Assembly (NCBI RefSeq): GCF_047495875.1 | Contig: NC_092463.1 | Span: 17,907,224-17,971,223 of the forward strand | Source of the DNA: Pithys albifrons albifrons | Taxonomy: Eukaryota > Chordata > Aves > Passeriformes > Thamnophilidae | Reading direction: 5' to 3' | Length of the DNA stretch: 64,000 bases | Shown here: positions 37,650 to 49,671 of the stretch, one piece after another | Numbering within the stretch: position 1 is the first letter of the stretch | Layout of the letters: each line of letters begins with the position of its first letter | Translations under genes and position numbers: made by a program | Notes under the pieces: model-generated | Seen by the model: the letters and a program-made list of their open reading frames with translations, nothing else | The model's database searches: none | What the model was told of the DNA's origin: nothing

Positions 37650-37815
37650 GGTTAACCAGAGAATCTGTGGATGCCCCATCCCTGGAAGTGTTCAAAGTCA
37701 GGCTGGATGGGGTTTCCACCAGTCTGGTGGACGGTATCCCTGCCCATGGCAGTGGGGCTGGAACAGTATGATATTTAAAGGCCCTACCAATGCAAACCAT
37801 TCTATGATTCTATAA
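37650..37815 (+). mobile_element. CR1 LINE 3' end
   Basis: ATGCCCCATCCCTGGAAGTG, GGGGCTGGAACAGTATGATA and terminal CATTCTATGATTCTATAA. Short, 5'-truncated. Confidence 0.9.
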
Positions 37816-39024
37816 TTGTAGGAGAAATTCCAACGTAAATCACAAGCAATAGGAATATTATTATACTTCTACTTATATTGTGTTTAGTTGTTTTTTTTGA
37901 AAACCTGATAAACAGGAGATTCTTTGTGACAGTAAAAATTAGGAGGTTCATTTTGATCTTTGAAGTTATGCAACTGAAGTAGAAGCTGGTCTAAATTTTC
38001 AAGATTATTCCAGTGTTAAATAGGCCCTTCAAAAGTTAGTCCCAGGTTGCATATGGAATTTATTTATTTAGTAGCTTCTCCTGTTTGTTCCAGTAGTTTC
38101 TGCAGTCCAAAGTTTTCTTCTTTGCCTTTGGACTTAGTTGGGTCACAGGAAATAGCCATATACACAGCTTTCCAGAGAAAAAGTAAGTCTCAGGACTGCT
38201 AGCATATCACAGACTGAAGTGGGAAGATGGCATTTGTTTATGCAGAACAGTTATATTATTATTTGATTTTATTGAATATAGCAATGTGCTGTGTTACTAA
38301 CACTGAAGAGCAAAACTGCTTTAACTAAAATTGGTGATAAACTATGTAATACTATGCCAAACTGAATTGACCACCGGTCTTTAAGTGCTCTGCGTAAAAA
38401 AGGCATGTCACCAAACATCAACAAAACCCCCAAATTATTCCAGTTATCTAGAACACATTACCTAAAACCTAAAACTGGAAGAAAACCCTTTCTCAGTAGT
38501 AATACTTCCTTCTTTCCTCCAGCATGATTTCTACTGGCCTTTTTAAAGGTGCAATATCAGTGAAGAGGTATCATTTTCCTTCATATTTTATAATTGGTCC
38601 CTGTGAGGAAAATCAATACTTTGTGTGGATGTTATTCTAAAAGTAAAAGTGTAAAGTACTCAGATTCTCACAAGATATAAGTCTGTCTTGATTCAGAAGC
38701 AGTGAAATAAAATGAGTACTTTAATCTGACTTGCAGAACACTTGAAACAATGAACTCTATACACATAGCAACAAACTTCACACAGGAGACAACAAAGACT
38801 TGTAGAATAACTGTATAAGAATGCTTAAAAATTACAAAAATTAGATCCAGTAGGTCCCAAAATGCTTTAAATCTGAAAATCGTGGAATTCTGTGCGAAAA
38901 TAATACTGTGATTAATCTTAGCTTGCACATCTTTAATTTTTATGTGGGTTTATAAATTAGAAAATTATTTACAATATGCAATTTGCCTCTAATGAAGATG
39001 CTATTTAAATGTTAGTGGAAAGAC

Positions 39025-39170
39025 AATAGAACACTTTTTACTGTGAGAGTTGTCAAGCACTGGAACAGATTGTCCAGAAACAACTTGAGACAATCCTGGA
39101 CAACGCAGCTGGCAAGAGAGTTGGACTGGGTGATCTCAAGAGGTCACTTCCAACTTCAATAGTTTGGTGG
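39025..39170 (+). mobile_element. Diverged CR1 3' end
   Basis: TCAAGCACTGGAACAGATTG, TTGGACTGGGTGATCTCAAG and GAGGTCACTTCCAACTTCAA follow the CR1 3' order. The terminal repeat is eroded. Confidence 0.7.
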
Positions 39171-39559
39171 TGATAATTAGATAAAAGATATATGTGTTGA
39201 TTCTCAAGAAAGACTATGGTTCCAAAGTACTCCATGAATATTAAATTAAGTCAGTGTTCCAAGATTTTTGAAGGCTTTTTAGAATATAAATTTTGGACAA
39301 ACTTCAATAATGTTAACTATCAGTTAAAATGTGTTATCTGATGAGGGGAGTAAAGCAAAAGGGTGATAATAGAACTGAGTGAAAGAATTTCATTTTGATG
39401 AAAGGATATACTTTTTGATATCTGCTTTGGCTCAGATGGGAGAATAGTTGTCTAAAATATGCATTCCATGAAATATAAAGCAAAGTCTAAAGCTTAGCTG
39501 TATTCAAGAAGTTGAGAAAGTTAAATGAATAGTAAGGAGATTTGCAGCTACCTTGACAG

Positions 39560-40300
39560 AAGCAGCTTCACAGCCATCAAGTAAGAATTGGCAAAAGCAG
39601 ATGTGGGGAAGAGTGACTGGAAAACTGCTCAGCAGAAAAGGACCTGGTGGTATTTGTCAAAAGCTGGCTGAACATGAGCCAGCAGTGTGTCCACATGGCC
39701 AAGAAGGCCAATGGCATCTTGGCTTCTATCAGAAATAGTGTGGCCAGCAGGACCAGGGCAGTGATAGTCCCCCTGTATTTAGCCACACCTCGAATCCTGT
39801 GTCCAGTTTTGGGCCCGTTGCTATGACAGACATTGAGGTGCTGGAGTGTGTCCAGAGAAGGGCAATGCTGCTGGTGAAGGGTATGGAGCACAGGTTTTAC
39901 AAGGAGCAGCTGAGGGAGCTGGGGGTGTTTAGTCTGGAGAAAAGGGGGCTCAGGGGGACCTCATCAAAAACTACATGAAAGGAGGTTTTAGTGACATGGG
40001 GATCATCTCTTCTCTCAAATAAAAAGTGACAGAATCACAGGAAATGGTCTTAAGTTGCACAGGGGGAGGTTTAGATTGGATATTAGGAAAGAAGTTCTTC
40101 AGTGAAAGGGTTGTCAAGCACCAGAACAGGCTGCCCAGGGAAGTGGTGGAGTCACCATGCCTGGAGGTATCTAACAGACATGGAGATGTGGCACTTGGGT
40201 TTAGTGATGGACTTCGCAGTGTTGAGCTAATGACTGGACTTGATGTTAAGGGTCTTTTCCAACCTAAATGAAATAAAGGTCTTTTCCTATGATTCTGTTG
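39560..40300 (+). mobile_element. CR1 LINE 3' fragment
   Basis: Starts near the 'gcagaaaaggacctggtgg' region, passes AACATGAGCCAGCAGTGTGT, GGAGCAGCTGAGGGAGCTGG and GTGGAGTCACCATGCCTGGA, and ends TTTTCCTATGATTCTGTTG. Read in plus frames it gives pieces of the ORF2 C-terminus. It is one of the longest and clearest plus-oriented copies. Confidence 0.92.
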
Positions 40301-41744
40301 TTTTGTGTGAGTAGTATTTTCCCCAGGATTTGAGGGGTATATTTTCTGGGAAAATCATCAGCAAAACTGAATCTAAAGAAAAAGGATAGAAATGTGCCTA
40401 GAAAAAAATGGCATGGATAGAAAGTAAAGTAGCCTTTGTCTTAGCTGCACCTGTGCTGCCCAGAAGGCCTTTAAACATTGGTTGAAGATAGAGCATTTTT
40501 TAATCAAAGGTAGAATAAGGTGCAGTTCTGGAAAGCGTGAGCAGTGAAAACTTCTCGAATACCTAATTAGTGTATCATATTTCTCATCAGCACATCACAG
40601 AGCTCTTTGCATAAGAGAGAATGTCATTCTTCTATTTCACAGAAGCAAAATGTGATCTCATGGTAAAATGTTTGTCATTTGTTAGGTGGAAAACATACCT
40701 TCTGTTAGTTTTCTTTGTTTTAACTCCTGTTCTTTTATGCAGGTTTTGGAAAGTATACAAATGTTATACTATGTGTGGTGAAACAAAGTTTCTTGTTATT
40801 TAAGGACCATGAAAAGTCCTTGAGTTGGGAGCTGGCTGGCAGCTTTCATGGATATAGTAAGAGAATGGATAAACGTCAACACGGAGAGAGATGAGACAGA
40901 GTTGTAAATAATATTTAATATGGACAAGTTGGTGCAGTTGGAAAAACTGGAGAAGTTTTCAGATGTAACAGCTTTTATTGAGGCCAGAAAGCCAACCCTT
41001 TCTTTATCAGTCTTGAGGATAAATTCAATCTTTATCTGAATTTGTACCAGAATTCATCAGCTGTAAATGGGTATCTGGTTGCTTAGGCTGAGGTGTCAAG
41101 CCTTAGCCACCTCACTCTCATGCTGCTGCCTAGAGAAAATAGCAAGCAGAAAGCTGTTCTACCGTAATGCATGTCTAGGTTGGATTTGGCCTTTGATCTT
41201 GACTCTTCAATATTTCTTAAAATCTTCTACAAATATATATTCCAATTATAAGCCTGTATGTAGATAAATCAGTGATGCACTCAGACTTGACTGAGATCCA
41301 TTGATTTTAACAGCTGTGCTGCTACTTTGGTACACACACAAGAATCAATTGGTTAACAAATGCTGCTCTGAACTGGGCATTAAGAAACATAGGCAAGGGT
41401 ACACAATAAAATATCCAAACCTTTGGTTAGGAATTATTGTAAAAGTTCTCTAAAGTATTAGTTCTCTAGAACAGATAAGAAGAATTTAAACTTCTCAAAT
41501 CCTCACATCCTATTTCATTTTACTTCCATGGTAGTATTTTTTTTCCTAGTACAAATCTTTCCTAAAGTAACAAACTACTTGTTGTTGAAGTTCTAACCTG
41601 AAAAGATAGTCCTTAAAAATGTTTGTTAAATCAGATGTAGCTATGTGCTTTGTTTGGAGTGAATAATCAGTCTTGTGATAGTAGCAGCTAATAAAAGTCC
41701 TGAGCAAAGACAGAATAAGTAGAACTGTGGTGCTTCAGGGTTCA

Positions 41745-41860
41745 TTCCTGCACCTGTGGGATAACCAATTCCTCTGTTGTTCGATAGGAAAGTCTCTGTT
41801 TGGTTTCAGTGATCTTGGAGGTCTTTTCCAACTTCAGTGATGTTACGATTCTATGATTTG
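41745..41860 (+). mobile_element. Short CR1 3' end
   Basis: TTGGAGGTCTTTTCCAACTT, then GTTACGATTCTATGATTTGG. Only the terminal ~100 bp is recognisable. Confidence 0.75.
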
Positions 41861-42061
41861 GCAGTAAAAATGAGTAGGTGTGGCACACTCTTTATTAGTA
41901 TTCCCTTACTGTCTGCAGCACAGCAGAATTTGGTCAGTGCTTGATTTCATTCTTTGAGATAAAATTTTGGTGATAAAGATGATTCTGTAGACTTACCATA
42001 CTTACAGTTTTGTACAATGTAATTTACGCAACTTTTTCATTTAAAACATGACATCATTCCT

Positions 42062-42378
42062 CTCTACAGCTTCCTGAAAGGAGGTTGAAGTGAGGTGGGA
42101 GTCAGTCTGTTCTCCAAAGTAATGAGTCACAGGACAAGAGGAAATGGCCTTGAGTTGTGCCAGAGGAGCTTTACATTGGCTATTAGGAAAAATTTCTTCA
42201 CTGATACTGGAAAAGTTTGCGCAGGGAAGTGTTGGAGCCACCAACCCTGCAGGTATTTCAAATGAGGGGAGACGTGGCACCACAAGAAATGGCTTAGTGG
42301 TGGGTGGGGCAGTGTTAGAGCAATGATGAGACTTGATGATCTTAAAGGTCTTTTCCAACCTTAATGATTCTATGATTA
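42062..42378 (+). mobile_element. CR1 LINE 3' end
   Basis: GGACAAGAGGAAATGGCCTT, TATTAGGAAAAATTTCTTCA and GGTCTTTTCCAACCTTAATG followed by ATTCTATGATTATATG. 5'-truncated. Confidence 0.9.
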
Positions 42379-42379
42379 T

Positions 42380-44467
42380 ATGTGTGTTATATGGATGAAA
42401 GCCTGACTGAATGTATTTCAGAAAGTTATTAGAAAATTACAAATTAATTGAGGTATTTTCTTTTGGATTTTGCTGTTATTAATACAAGGTTTCATTTTAT
42501 TAAATAATCCTGTGATTTGTCAGTGTTGGTAGAATCTGTCAATGACAGGAAGAGGGAAAAAGTAGCAAAGAGCAATGGTGAAAAGGCAGGCAGAGAGTAA
42601 CCATTGGAACAAATGATCAAATTATCAAAGAAAAATAGTGGAATACCTGTTATTTTAAAAGAAGTACATATGCAGCCAACTAACAACAACAAAATTCATT
42701 GCAGTACTGGAAGTCACACAAGATTTGGTAATGTCTTCTTTTAACTTAAAACTATTAATCTATGAAAAATTATCTCAATAGCCAGTGGTCATATTGCCTG
42801 TTCCAGTACTAGAAGGCAAGTAATTCTGATCGCATTGCTTTTAGGAACACTTTTCATTGGTCAGATTAACATAATGATCTCTGTGATAAATCTCAGGCAG
42901 CCTATTTGGGTGTGCATAATAATGGACTCAGTTACTAAGCACATCCATATTTATGGCTCACCATTCTCAGAGAATGTCTTCAGGTTCCTCCTAAAGCCAT
43001 TGTTGCAGGCTCACAGGACAATGTACACATACATGGCCAAGACTTCTAGTAGGAGCAGCACTGTAAGTGATGCCAGTGAGACAGTCCAGTGAGACACAAG
43101 ATGTATTATTTCTAGGTCTGGGTCAAAACCAACCATCTGCTTTAAATTCAAGGTCCAATAACAACAATGAGGCATAACTGCCACTGACAGTTCCCATTTC
43201 ATCTAGCTTGGACAAAAGGAGTGACATTTAATTAGAGCTTTAATAATTCTGTTCAGTTAACTAGTTTCTGTAGTGTCTGGTATTCTTGTTTGACTCAAAA
43301 CTGAGCTTTCTTGACCATTACAAGGTGCCATTAGAGTCTCTTTGTAAGTTACAGGAAAGAGCATGCTTTTTACAGCTACCATTTAGAGACAATATGAATT
43401 ATCCAACAATATATCCAGGCACTTTGCATTGTTATGTTCTCAAATGGAATTATGCCAGAGCTGAGGGAAAAGAGAATTTAAATAAATGCAGGGTTTACTT
43501 CTCATTCGACAGATCAAAAACTGAGTCAAAGAAAATAAACATACAGAAGATAACACACAAAATCTGTAGGTGAAACACATACTGAACAGTTTATGAGTGT
43601 AGACAGATACAATGACCCCAAAGTCATTCTCTTTTCCATGGACAGGTCTTTTTTCTCCTACTCATTCCTGTTGTAGCTGTTTAACCAACCATTACAACAT
43701 CCATTTTTGAAGATGTTCACTATCGTTGTTCTATTATTGAGTGTGCATGGGTCTATGTTCTTTAGCAAAAGAAAGCAAATTCAGAGCTACTGCCTGGCTA
43801 CTGCATCTTTCTGAAATAATTACATGGGTTTTTTATATTTTGCCTCAGGTTCTGTGTGTGCCTCACCTTCATTAACTCTGCTCACAAAGCAAAGTAAAGT
43901 GAAAACATATTATGGCACCACAGCTGCTAAAATTCAGCAAAATGTGTGGGTTTGTCATTGGAGACTCAGTACTAGCCTGCAATTAGTCTTACTAACCAGT
44001 TGTATAAAGGTGAGCAGTGAACAAATCTAGAAACACCAAAGATCAGCATAAAAAAAAAAGTCCCTGCTTTTTATGCTAATGTTGAAGAAGAAGTAGAGTT
44101 AAAGCAAGCTGCCTTCTCCTTCCATCTTCTCTTCTCTACACCAATTAGTAATAGAACACGATTCTCTCCAGGGAGTCCTGAGTCTTAAAACATGCTTTGG
44201 CAGGGTGAGAGGTGATATGGTAATTATTTAAAGATGAATCAATTATGGACACTGAAGCTGTTGGCAACACGTTACTTTGACTCAGACTTCAGAATCTGCC
44301 CAATTTTCATTAAGACAATTGGTCATATAATGCCCATGATATGAAAAAACTCCAGAGTTTTTTAACAAGGAGTGAAACTGCCATAACTTGATCTATGAGC
44401 TCTGGAGGTCAAAAATGTAACCTTTTTGTAGAGCTCATTAAAATGAACATTAAAGTAAACAAACTTT
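42380..44467. other. Gene-poor AT-rich stretch
   Basis: About 2.1 kb with no recognised gene or repeat. Confidence 0.4.
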
Positions 44468-44801
44468 CGCGGAGAGAAAGGACTTCCCCAACAAGCTTAT
44501 GAAGTTTATAGTGAAGACATTTTATTACACAAAGCACACGGTTTATATAGGGTTAGAGGTACATCTTATTGGCTAAAAGGGTCTCACCCCAACACCCTAG
44601 AACTTCTAATTGGTTAAAAGCCTATCTCTCACAAGTCCGGTGTTTGTATTGTCTCATCCCGATGTTTTGAGGTCTGTGTCCGGAGATCAGGAAGGCAGTT
44701 GAGACGTTCTCATGAAAACACTTGCAAGGAGTGACTGTCATCTACCGGACAAATGGCAGGTGTGTGTCCTTGCAGGCTGAAGTATCAGCATGATTCTCAC
44801 A
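44468..44801 (-). mobile_element. Solo ERV LTR, family A, copy 2 (inverted)
   Basis: On the minus strand it begins TGTGAGAATCATGCTG and runs through CTAACCCTATATAAACCGTG, AATAAAATGTCTTCACTATA and CATAAGCTTGTTGGGGAAGT to CTCTCCGCGA. Promoter, polyadenylation signal and end correspond to the copy at 11780-12130. The two are about 32 kb apart in opposite orientation. No internal region is attached. Confidence 0.82.
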
Positions 44802-45459
44802 GAGCTAAAGCAGTTTGGATTGCTCAGAAATTAACTTTTTGCAAGCAATCTCACAACAGAACATGATAGATATGTGCAAATATATAAGAAGTTCAGAAGA
44901 CTATGTCAGTAAAAAGACTTTCTTTAACCAGAAGCCTCTACCTGCCCTATGTGTGTATTTTTTTATGATTACCTGACAATACTAATTATCTTACCCACCT
45001 CTTCTCTTCCATAAAAATACATAAGCAGGAGTAGGAGTTCTGCAAGATACCTAAGAAAAATATGGAGCCCAAAGCAGTTTGTTTTACATGTACTGGTTAT
45101 GGCTGAGGATCTTAAGTTTAATAAGTGAAATTTCTTGTCCACAGAAGCACATTAATATATTGCATTGATGCTTTCTTTCTTCTGTAAAATAAATACTGTG
45201 AATGTTAAGGTTTCCCAGAAGCACGACAACTGCAATCTTTTAATGCAGAAATCTATTGACTGTAGAACTGGTATGGAATCTGCAGGTCCTGCTAACAACT
45301 TGAAATTCTTTGCTCCTGTTTTGAAAATTTAAAATATAGTGTTATTTAAGGTCAGGAATAGATCAGTGTTTCAAAACCATGCTCGAAGTATTCTTTTCCT
45401 TAGACACTACTAATATGCAAAAGCTTGCTGGATAGTGATTTAAATTGAATAACTTTATC

Positions 45460-45815
45460 ATAGGAATCACAGAATTGTTAGGGTTGGAAGGGACTTCTGG
45501 AGATTATCTAGTCCAACCAAGGCAGGGTCACCTAGAGCAGGAACTCACTCATCCAGGTGGATTTTGAATGTCTCCAAGGAGGGAGACTCCACAACCTCCC
45601 TGGGCAGCCTGTTCCAGTGCTCTGCCACCCTCAGTATAAAGAAGTTCTGCCTTATGTTGAGTTCAAACTTCCTGTGTTTCAGTTTATGGCCACTGCTACT
45701 TATCCTGTCACAGGACACCACCAGAAAGAGTCTGGCACCATCCTCTTGGCACCTGCCTTCGAGATATTTGTATGTATTAATGAGATCCCCTCTCAGTCTT
45801 CTCTAGATAAAATGA
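45460..45815 (-). mobile_element. CR1 LINE 3' fragment
   Basis: Begins AGGAATCACAGAATTGTTAG then GGTTGGAAGGGACTTCTGGA and CAACCTCCCTGGGCAGCCTG; ends near GAGATCCCCTCTCAGTCTTC. Another CR1 subfamily judging by the 'ggagattatctagtccaac' segment. Confidence 0.92.
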
Positions 45816-48800
45816 TTTTATTTACTTACTCCCATAGATTCCTTGAGATTCCTCCTTGAAAATTAATACAGTGTGTTCTTGTGTCTTCTTACTGAGTGGT
45901 CTGTCGAAAGCTTCAAATAGCTAAGAATATTTGCCTACAAAAATAGACATATGCCTACAAATCCTCCTCTTGAAAGACAAGGGACTCCTCACCACACTTT
46001 CCACATTTCTAAAAATACATCCACAAAATAGGCCCATTCAGCTATTGCTGAATTCTGTTTCTTCCTTGATTTGTCATTTTTCTAAGCACCTGAATTTGTA
46101 AAAGACAAGCAATGGATTTATATACCATAATGCATAGAGTCCTAAAATGCTGTCTCATCAATAGTTAAAAAGAGGAAGCATGCAGTTCCACAGCATTCCT
46201 AAAAACCTTATTGAAAGTGTTTCTTTGCTAAAATTGTTGTTTAATATAAAATCAATGAACTCATGTTTCTGGTGAAGTACAGCTATTTAAATATAGTAAG
46301 ACTGGTATATGGTTTATATAGATATCCTCCAGTTTGGTTCTGTTCCTGAAGAAGCTGTCAGTATTTATATTCTCAGAATTTACAGAAACAGATACAAGAG
46401 TTCTGAATCTTATCCCTGCATGTGTAATCTTGATTATATTTTCTGTCATTTCAGATGTGTGTAGGAAAGTAATACTGAAATGTTAATTTTGTTGGCGCAG
46501 ATGCAACTATGAAAAGCTAAGCTGGAATTCAGTTTTTGATACATTAGTAACTTGAAATTATTTCTGTTCACAAACCTTATGAAGATTTGAACATGTAATT
46601 CATTATCAGTAGTTCACTGCTTCTCTTCTTCTTGGAACTGTTTTTTACATATTGTGCTACACACATGAAATATGCTCTTCAGATGTGTGATTCTTGGAGT
46701 ACATTGCTTTCCATGCCTCCCTCGTATTTACATCAAAAGGTTTCCCTCACTTGAGTGTATCAGCCATTTATGAGTAGGTTGTTTTTTCTTACTTAGATGA
46801 AAAATGCAACCAACCTGTTCCCTTTGGAAAACATATTTAGTGAAATTACAGTCTTGTTTGCCATATGGTGCTTCATACAGATGGATAATTATTATGCAAA
46901 TCTTTTGATTAGTGAGTTTCTGCCATTCTAGGAATCATTTGCTTTGTGTGTGTTGGCTTTGTACACATTTAGTTCCATTCTTAGGATGATCTGGAGCTGT
47001 GCCAGATCTTTTATAATCTTGGTGATACAGTTTTTTACAACTTCAAACTTTTTTCTTGTATTTATGGTTTATTCTATTTTCTTTGTTTGTCAGGCAGAAG
47101 AAGTAACTTTTACTTCAATTTGTCATATGAGAGAAACAATGCAAGGAACATTATGCCATGCTGAATGAAATCATTAGCAGCATTTGCATCTTTCCATCAT
47201 AGACTCTGCCTCCGTTGTTATAGTCTTGTAAGACTGATGAGGGGACCAATCAAATAAAATACTCCATTTCATATGCAATGTTTTGTATGCAACCAGGCTC
47301 TAGTCTTCTCTGACAAGCAAGTTTTGTAACTGAGCCCTGGACCAAGTGAGATATAGTACTAAGTGGTTTTTTTTCTTTTTCATTTCTACATGGTTCATAA
47401 AGATTTTGGATAGAAATTGTCTTTCAGCTCTACATCTATGAACATGCAATGTGAAAATTGTATGTGAAAAGAAAATATTTCTTTTTGTAGCTAGGCCTTT
47501 AGCTATCCCCACTGTGAAATTTAGATTCCTTAGGTACAAGAGGCTGAGGTCTGTGAGGGATGGAAAGAATTCAGTGTGTGTTTAAGTAAGTCCCTTACTG
47601 ACATTATACTCTGTATTGTGATTTGTTATGTGTCGTGTAAAAGTCATAGTTTTTTCCACTGCCTCAAGCAGACATAATGTTCATTGAAATTAAAGCACTC
47701 CTAAAACATATAATTGACATGCATGGACAGGAGCATCAGACTCCTTATTTCTTCAGACCTCAGTACAGCTGAGACTATGGAGGTATGAGCGATGTCATTC
47801 AAGCTGCCCCACTGAAGGGTAAGCTGCACACCACAGTGTGGGTTCCAGGAGTGGATTTTTGTAAATGAAGATAATCTGTTATCTTTGTTACAAAACTTTC
47901 TAATGAATGAGTCTCCTAAACTGAAATTTAGGGTTTTAAATGTTTTATTTCTTGCAATATTTTGGTGTTGTGCAAATATTGCAGACATAAACAGTTTAAA
48001 ATGATACTGTTGTAACTTGAAAGTATAAAATGTAATCAAGTGATATTCCTTAGCTATAGAATTCAAGGTTATAGTGAAGGAGATGGTTTCCAAGAGTAAA
48101 ACAGTATTTTATGATCAAAGCCATTGCCTTTCATCCATTTATATAAATCAGCTCTTTAAAACTCTTAATGAATACGTAGATACCTTTCCCATTGAAAGCA
48201 GCTCTTATTTGTTCAAAGCTTGCTGGAAATAAAGCAGTTTTATCCAAGGCAAATCCCAAAATTGACTGGCTGTATGGCCAAACTGCGTAATTTACTTCAT
48301 CAGAAGCATTGCTGGTTAGAAATTTTGCAGCCTGATATGCACAAAGGAAGAACTAGATGGTTATGGCAGGCCATTTTAGTTTTGATCTCATTAATCTATA
48401 ATCATCTGTCTGTAGCCAGTTGAATTTTAGAATTTTTAAGCCACTACAAGGTAAAAGAATAATTTCAGTTTTCAGACAAAGAATCATTTGAAATACTACT
48501 TTTCTGCATTTTGAAAGAAATGTTCTTTTTTCTTTTCACTAGTTAATACAAGTAAACAATGGAAATGGTTACTTGCAGGCCAGTATACTTATGTGAAATA
48601 ATGCTCTTCATTAGGTTTTGAAAATGTGTTTAAATACTTGGTGGTCTAAATAATGGAAATTCCAGGAAGTTCCAGGAGTGAGTCCTACTTTGAGAGACAG
48701 TAGAGCCTTCTTGGACCTTCTTTTTCAGTCTGATTTGTATGTCAAGAATTTTACCACTTAATACTGAGTATTTATCACTTTCTCTTGAATTTTTCACTGT

Positions 48801-49326
48801 CTCATAATGAGGTATTTATTTTAATAAGGACCTTCTAAATGTCCTATTCAAACAGTGAATGAATAGGGCAACAAGTGACAAATAAACCAAGTCTCTTGCT
48901 GAAGGATTCAGTATCAGATCAGTTAGAATTTAGGGAATTTCTTCCATAGGGAAGTACAGAGGCTGGATGACTTTCTCTCTCAGCTGATGAGCATCTCAGT
49001 TTTCTTTCTGAACCTTTTAAATACATGATTTCTTATCCCTTCTGTTTGCAAATCTCAGTTGCTCTTGAATCCTCCTGTCAGTTCTATCAGTGAGTGTTGT
49101 GTCCCTCAGTTCTGGCACTACACATGTCCTATGCTCAGATATTACAGCCCTGTTCTCTAATTCCTGACAAGACTTACTGAAGTTCTGTACAGTGACTGTT
49201 GGGTGTTCAGTAATGATTGCAAGCCATTGCATCAGTAACTGTTAATTTTCCCGGCATAAACATCCTCATAAAAATATCCTTCATCACAATCTTCTGATAT
49301 GGAAACACCCAGTTTGTAGTGCTCCT
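45816..49326. other. Gene-poor AT-rich stretch
   Basis: About 3.5 kb without a recognised gene. A minus-strand open frame of 130 codons at 47701-48093 has no family resemblance and typical AT-rich random composition. Confidence 0.4.
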
Positions 49327-49336
49327 ATAGCAACAG

Positions 49337-49455
49337 TTGGCAGTTAAATGCCTCCCTGACATCCGATCCCGCCAGATCTCAGAAGCTAAGCAGGGTCAGC
49401 CCCGGATTAGTACTTGGATGGGAGACCTCCTGGGAAATGCCGGGTGCTATAGGTT
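49337..49455 (+). pseudogene. 5S rRNA-derived segment
   Basis: AAGCTAAGCAGGGTCAG (A box), TTAGTACTTGGATGGGAGAC (intermediate element) and GGGAAATGCCGGGTGCTATA (C box) follow 5S rRNA order and spacing. The 5' ~30 bases are diverged from 5S rRNA, so this is not a functional 5S gene, but the internal Pol III promoter elements look kept. Confidence 0.88.
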
Positions 49456-49639
49456 CTAGTCCTGAGGACTTCACTGTCACTGTCCAAGCTCGCTCGGCCG
49501 TGGCAGATGAACCTCAGGACTTAAATGGTGGGGCCAGTTCTGTGCACGCTGAGCCTCACGTAAAATCCACTGCGCAGGCTGGAAGGGCACACCCACGTGG
49601 GGACAGCCCTTCCCAAATCTTCGTTCGTAAAGCCGAGCC

Positions 49640-49661
49640 ACACACACACACACACACACAC
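49640..49661. repeat. (CA)n microsatellite at SINE 3' end
   Basis: About eleven CA units, placed between the SINE body and its right target-site duplication. Confidence 0.95.
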
Positions 49662-49671
49662 ATAGCATCAG

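Larger units (their letters stand above)
49337..49661 (+). mobile_element. Composite SINE, copy 2: 5S-like head + body + (CA)n tail
   Basis: It starts directly with a 5S rRNA-like segment (49337-49455) and continues into the same body as the copy at 10280-10638: TGTCACTGTCCAAGCTCGCT, CTGCGCAGGCTGGAAGGGCA and CACACCCACGTGGGGA are nearly identical. It ends in (CA)11. A 10-bp target-site duplication with one mismatch flanks it: ATAGCAACAG at 49327-49336 and ATAGCATCAG at 49662-49671. There is no tRNA head. Confidence 0.8.

Noticed and set aside
47701..48093. 130-codon minus-strand open frame
   Set aside because: No family resemblance and no supporting context.
49337..49455. Functional 5S rRNA gene
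   Set aside because: The 5' third is diverged, it lies inside a retroposon with target duplications, and no T-run terminator follows directly.
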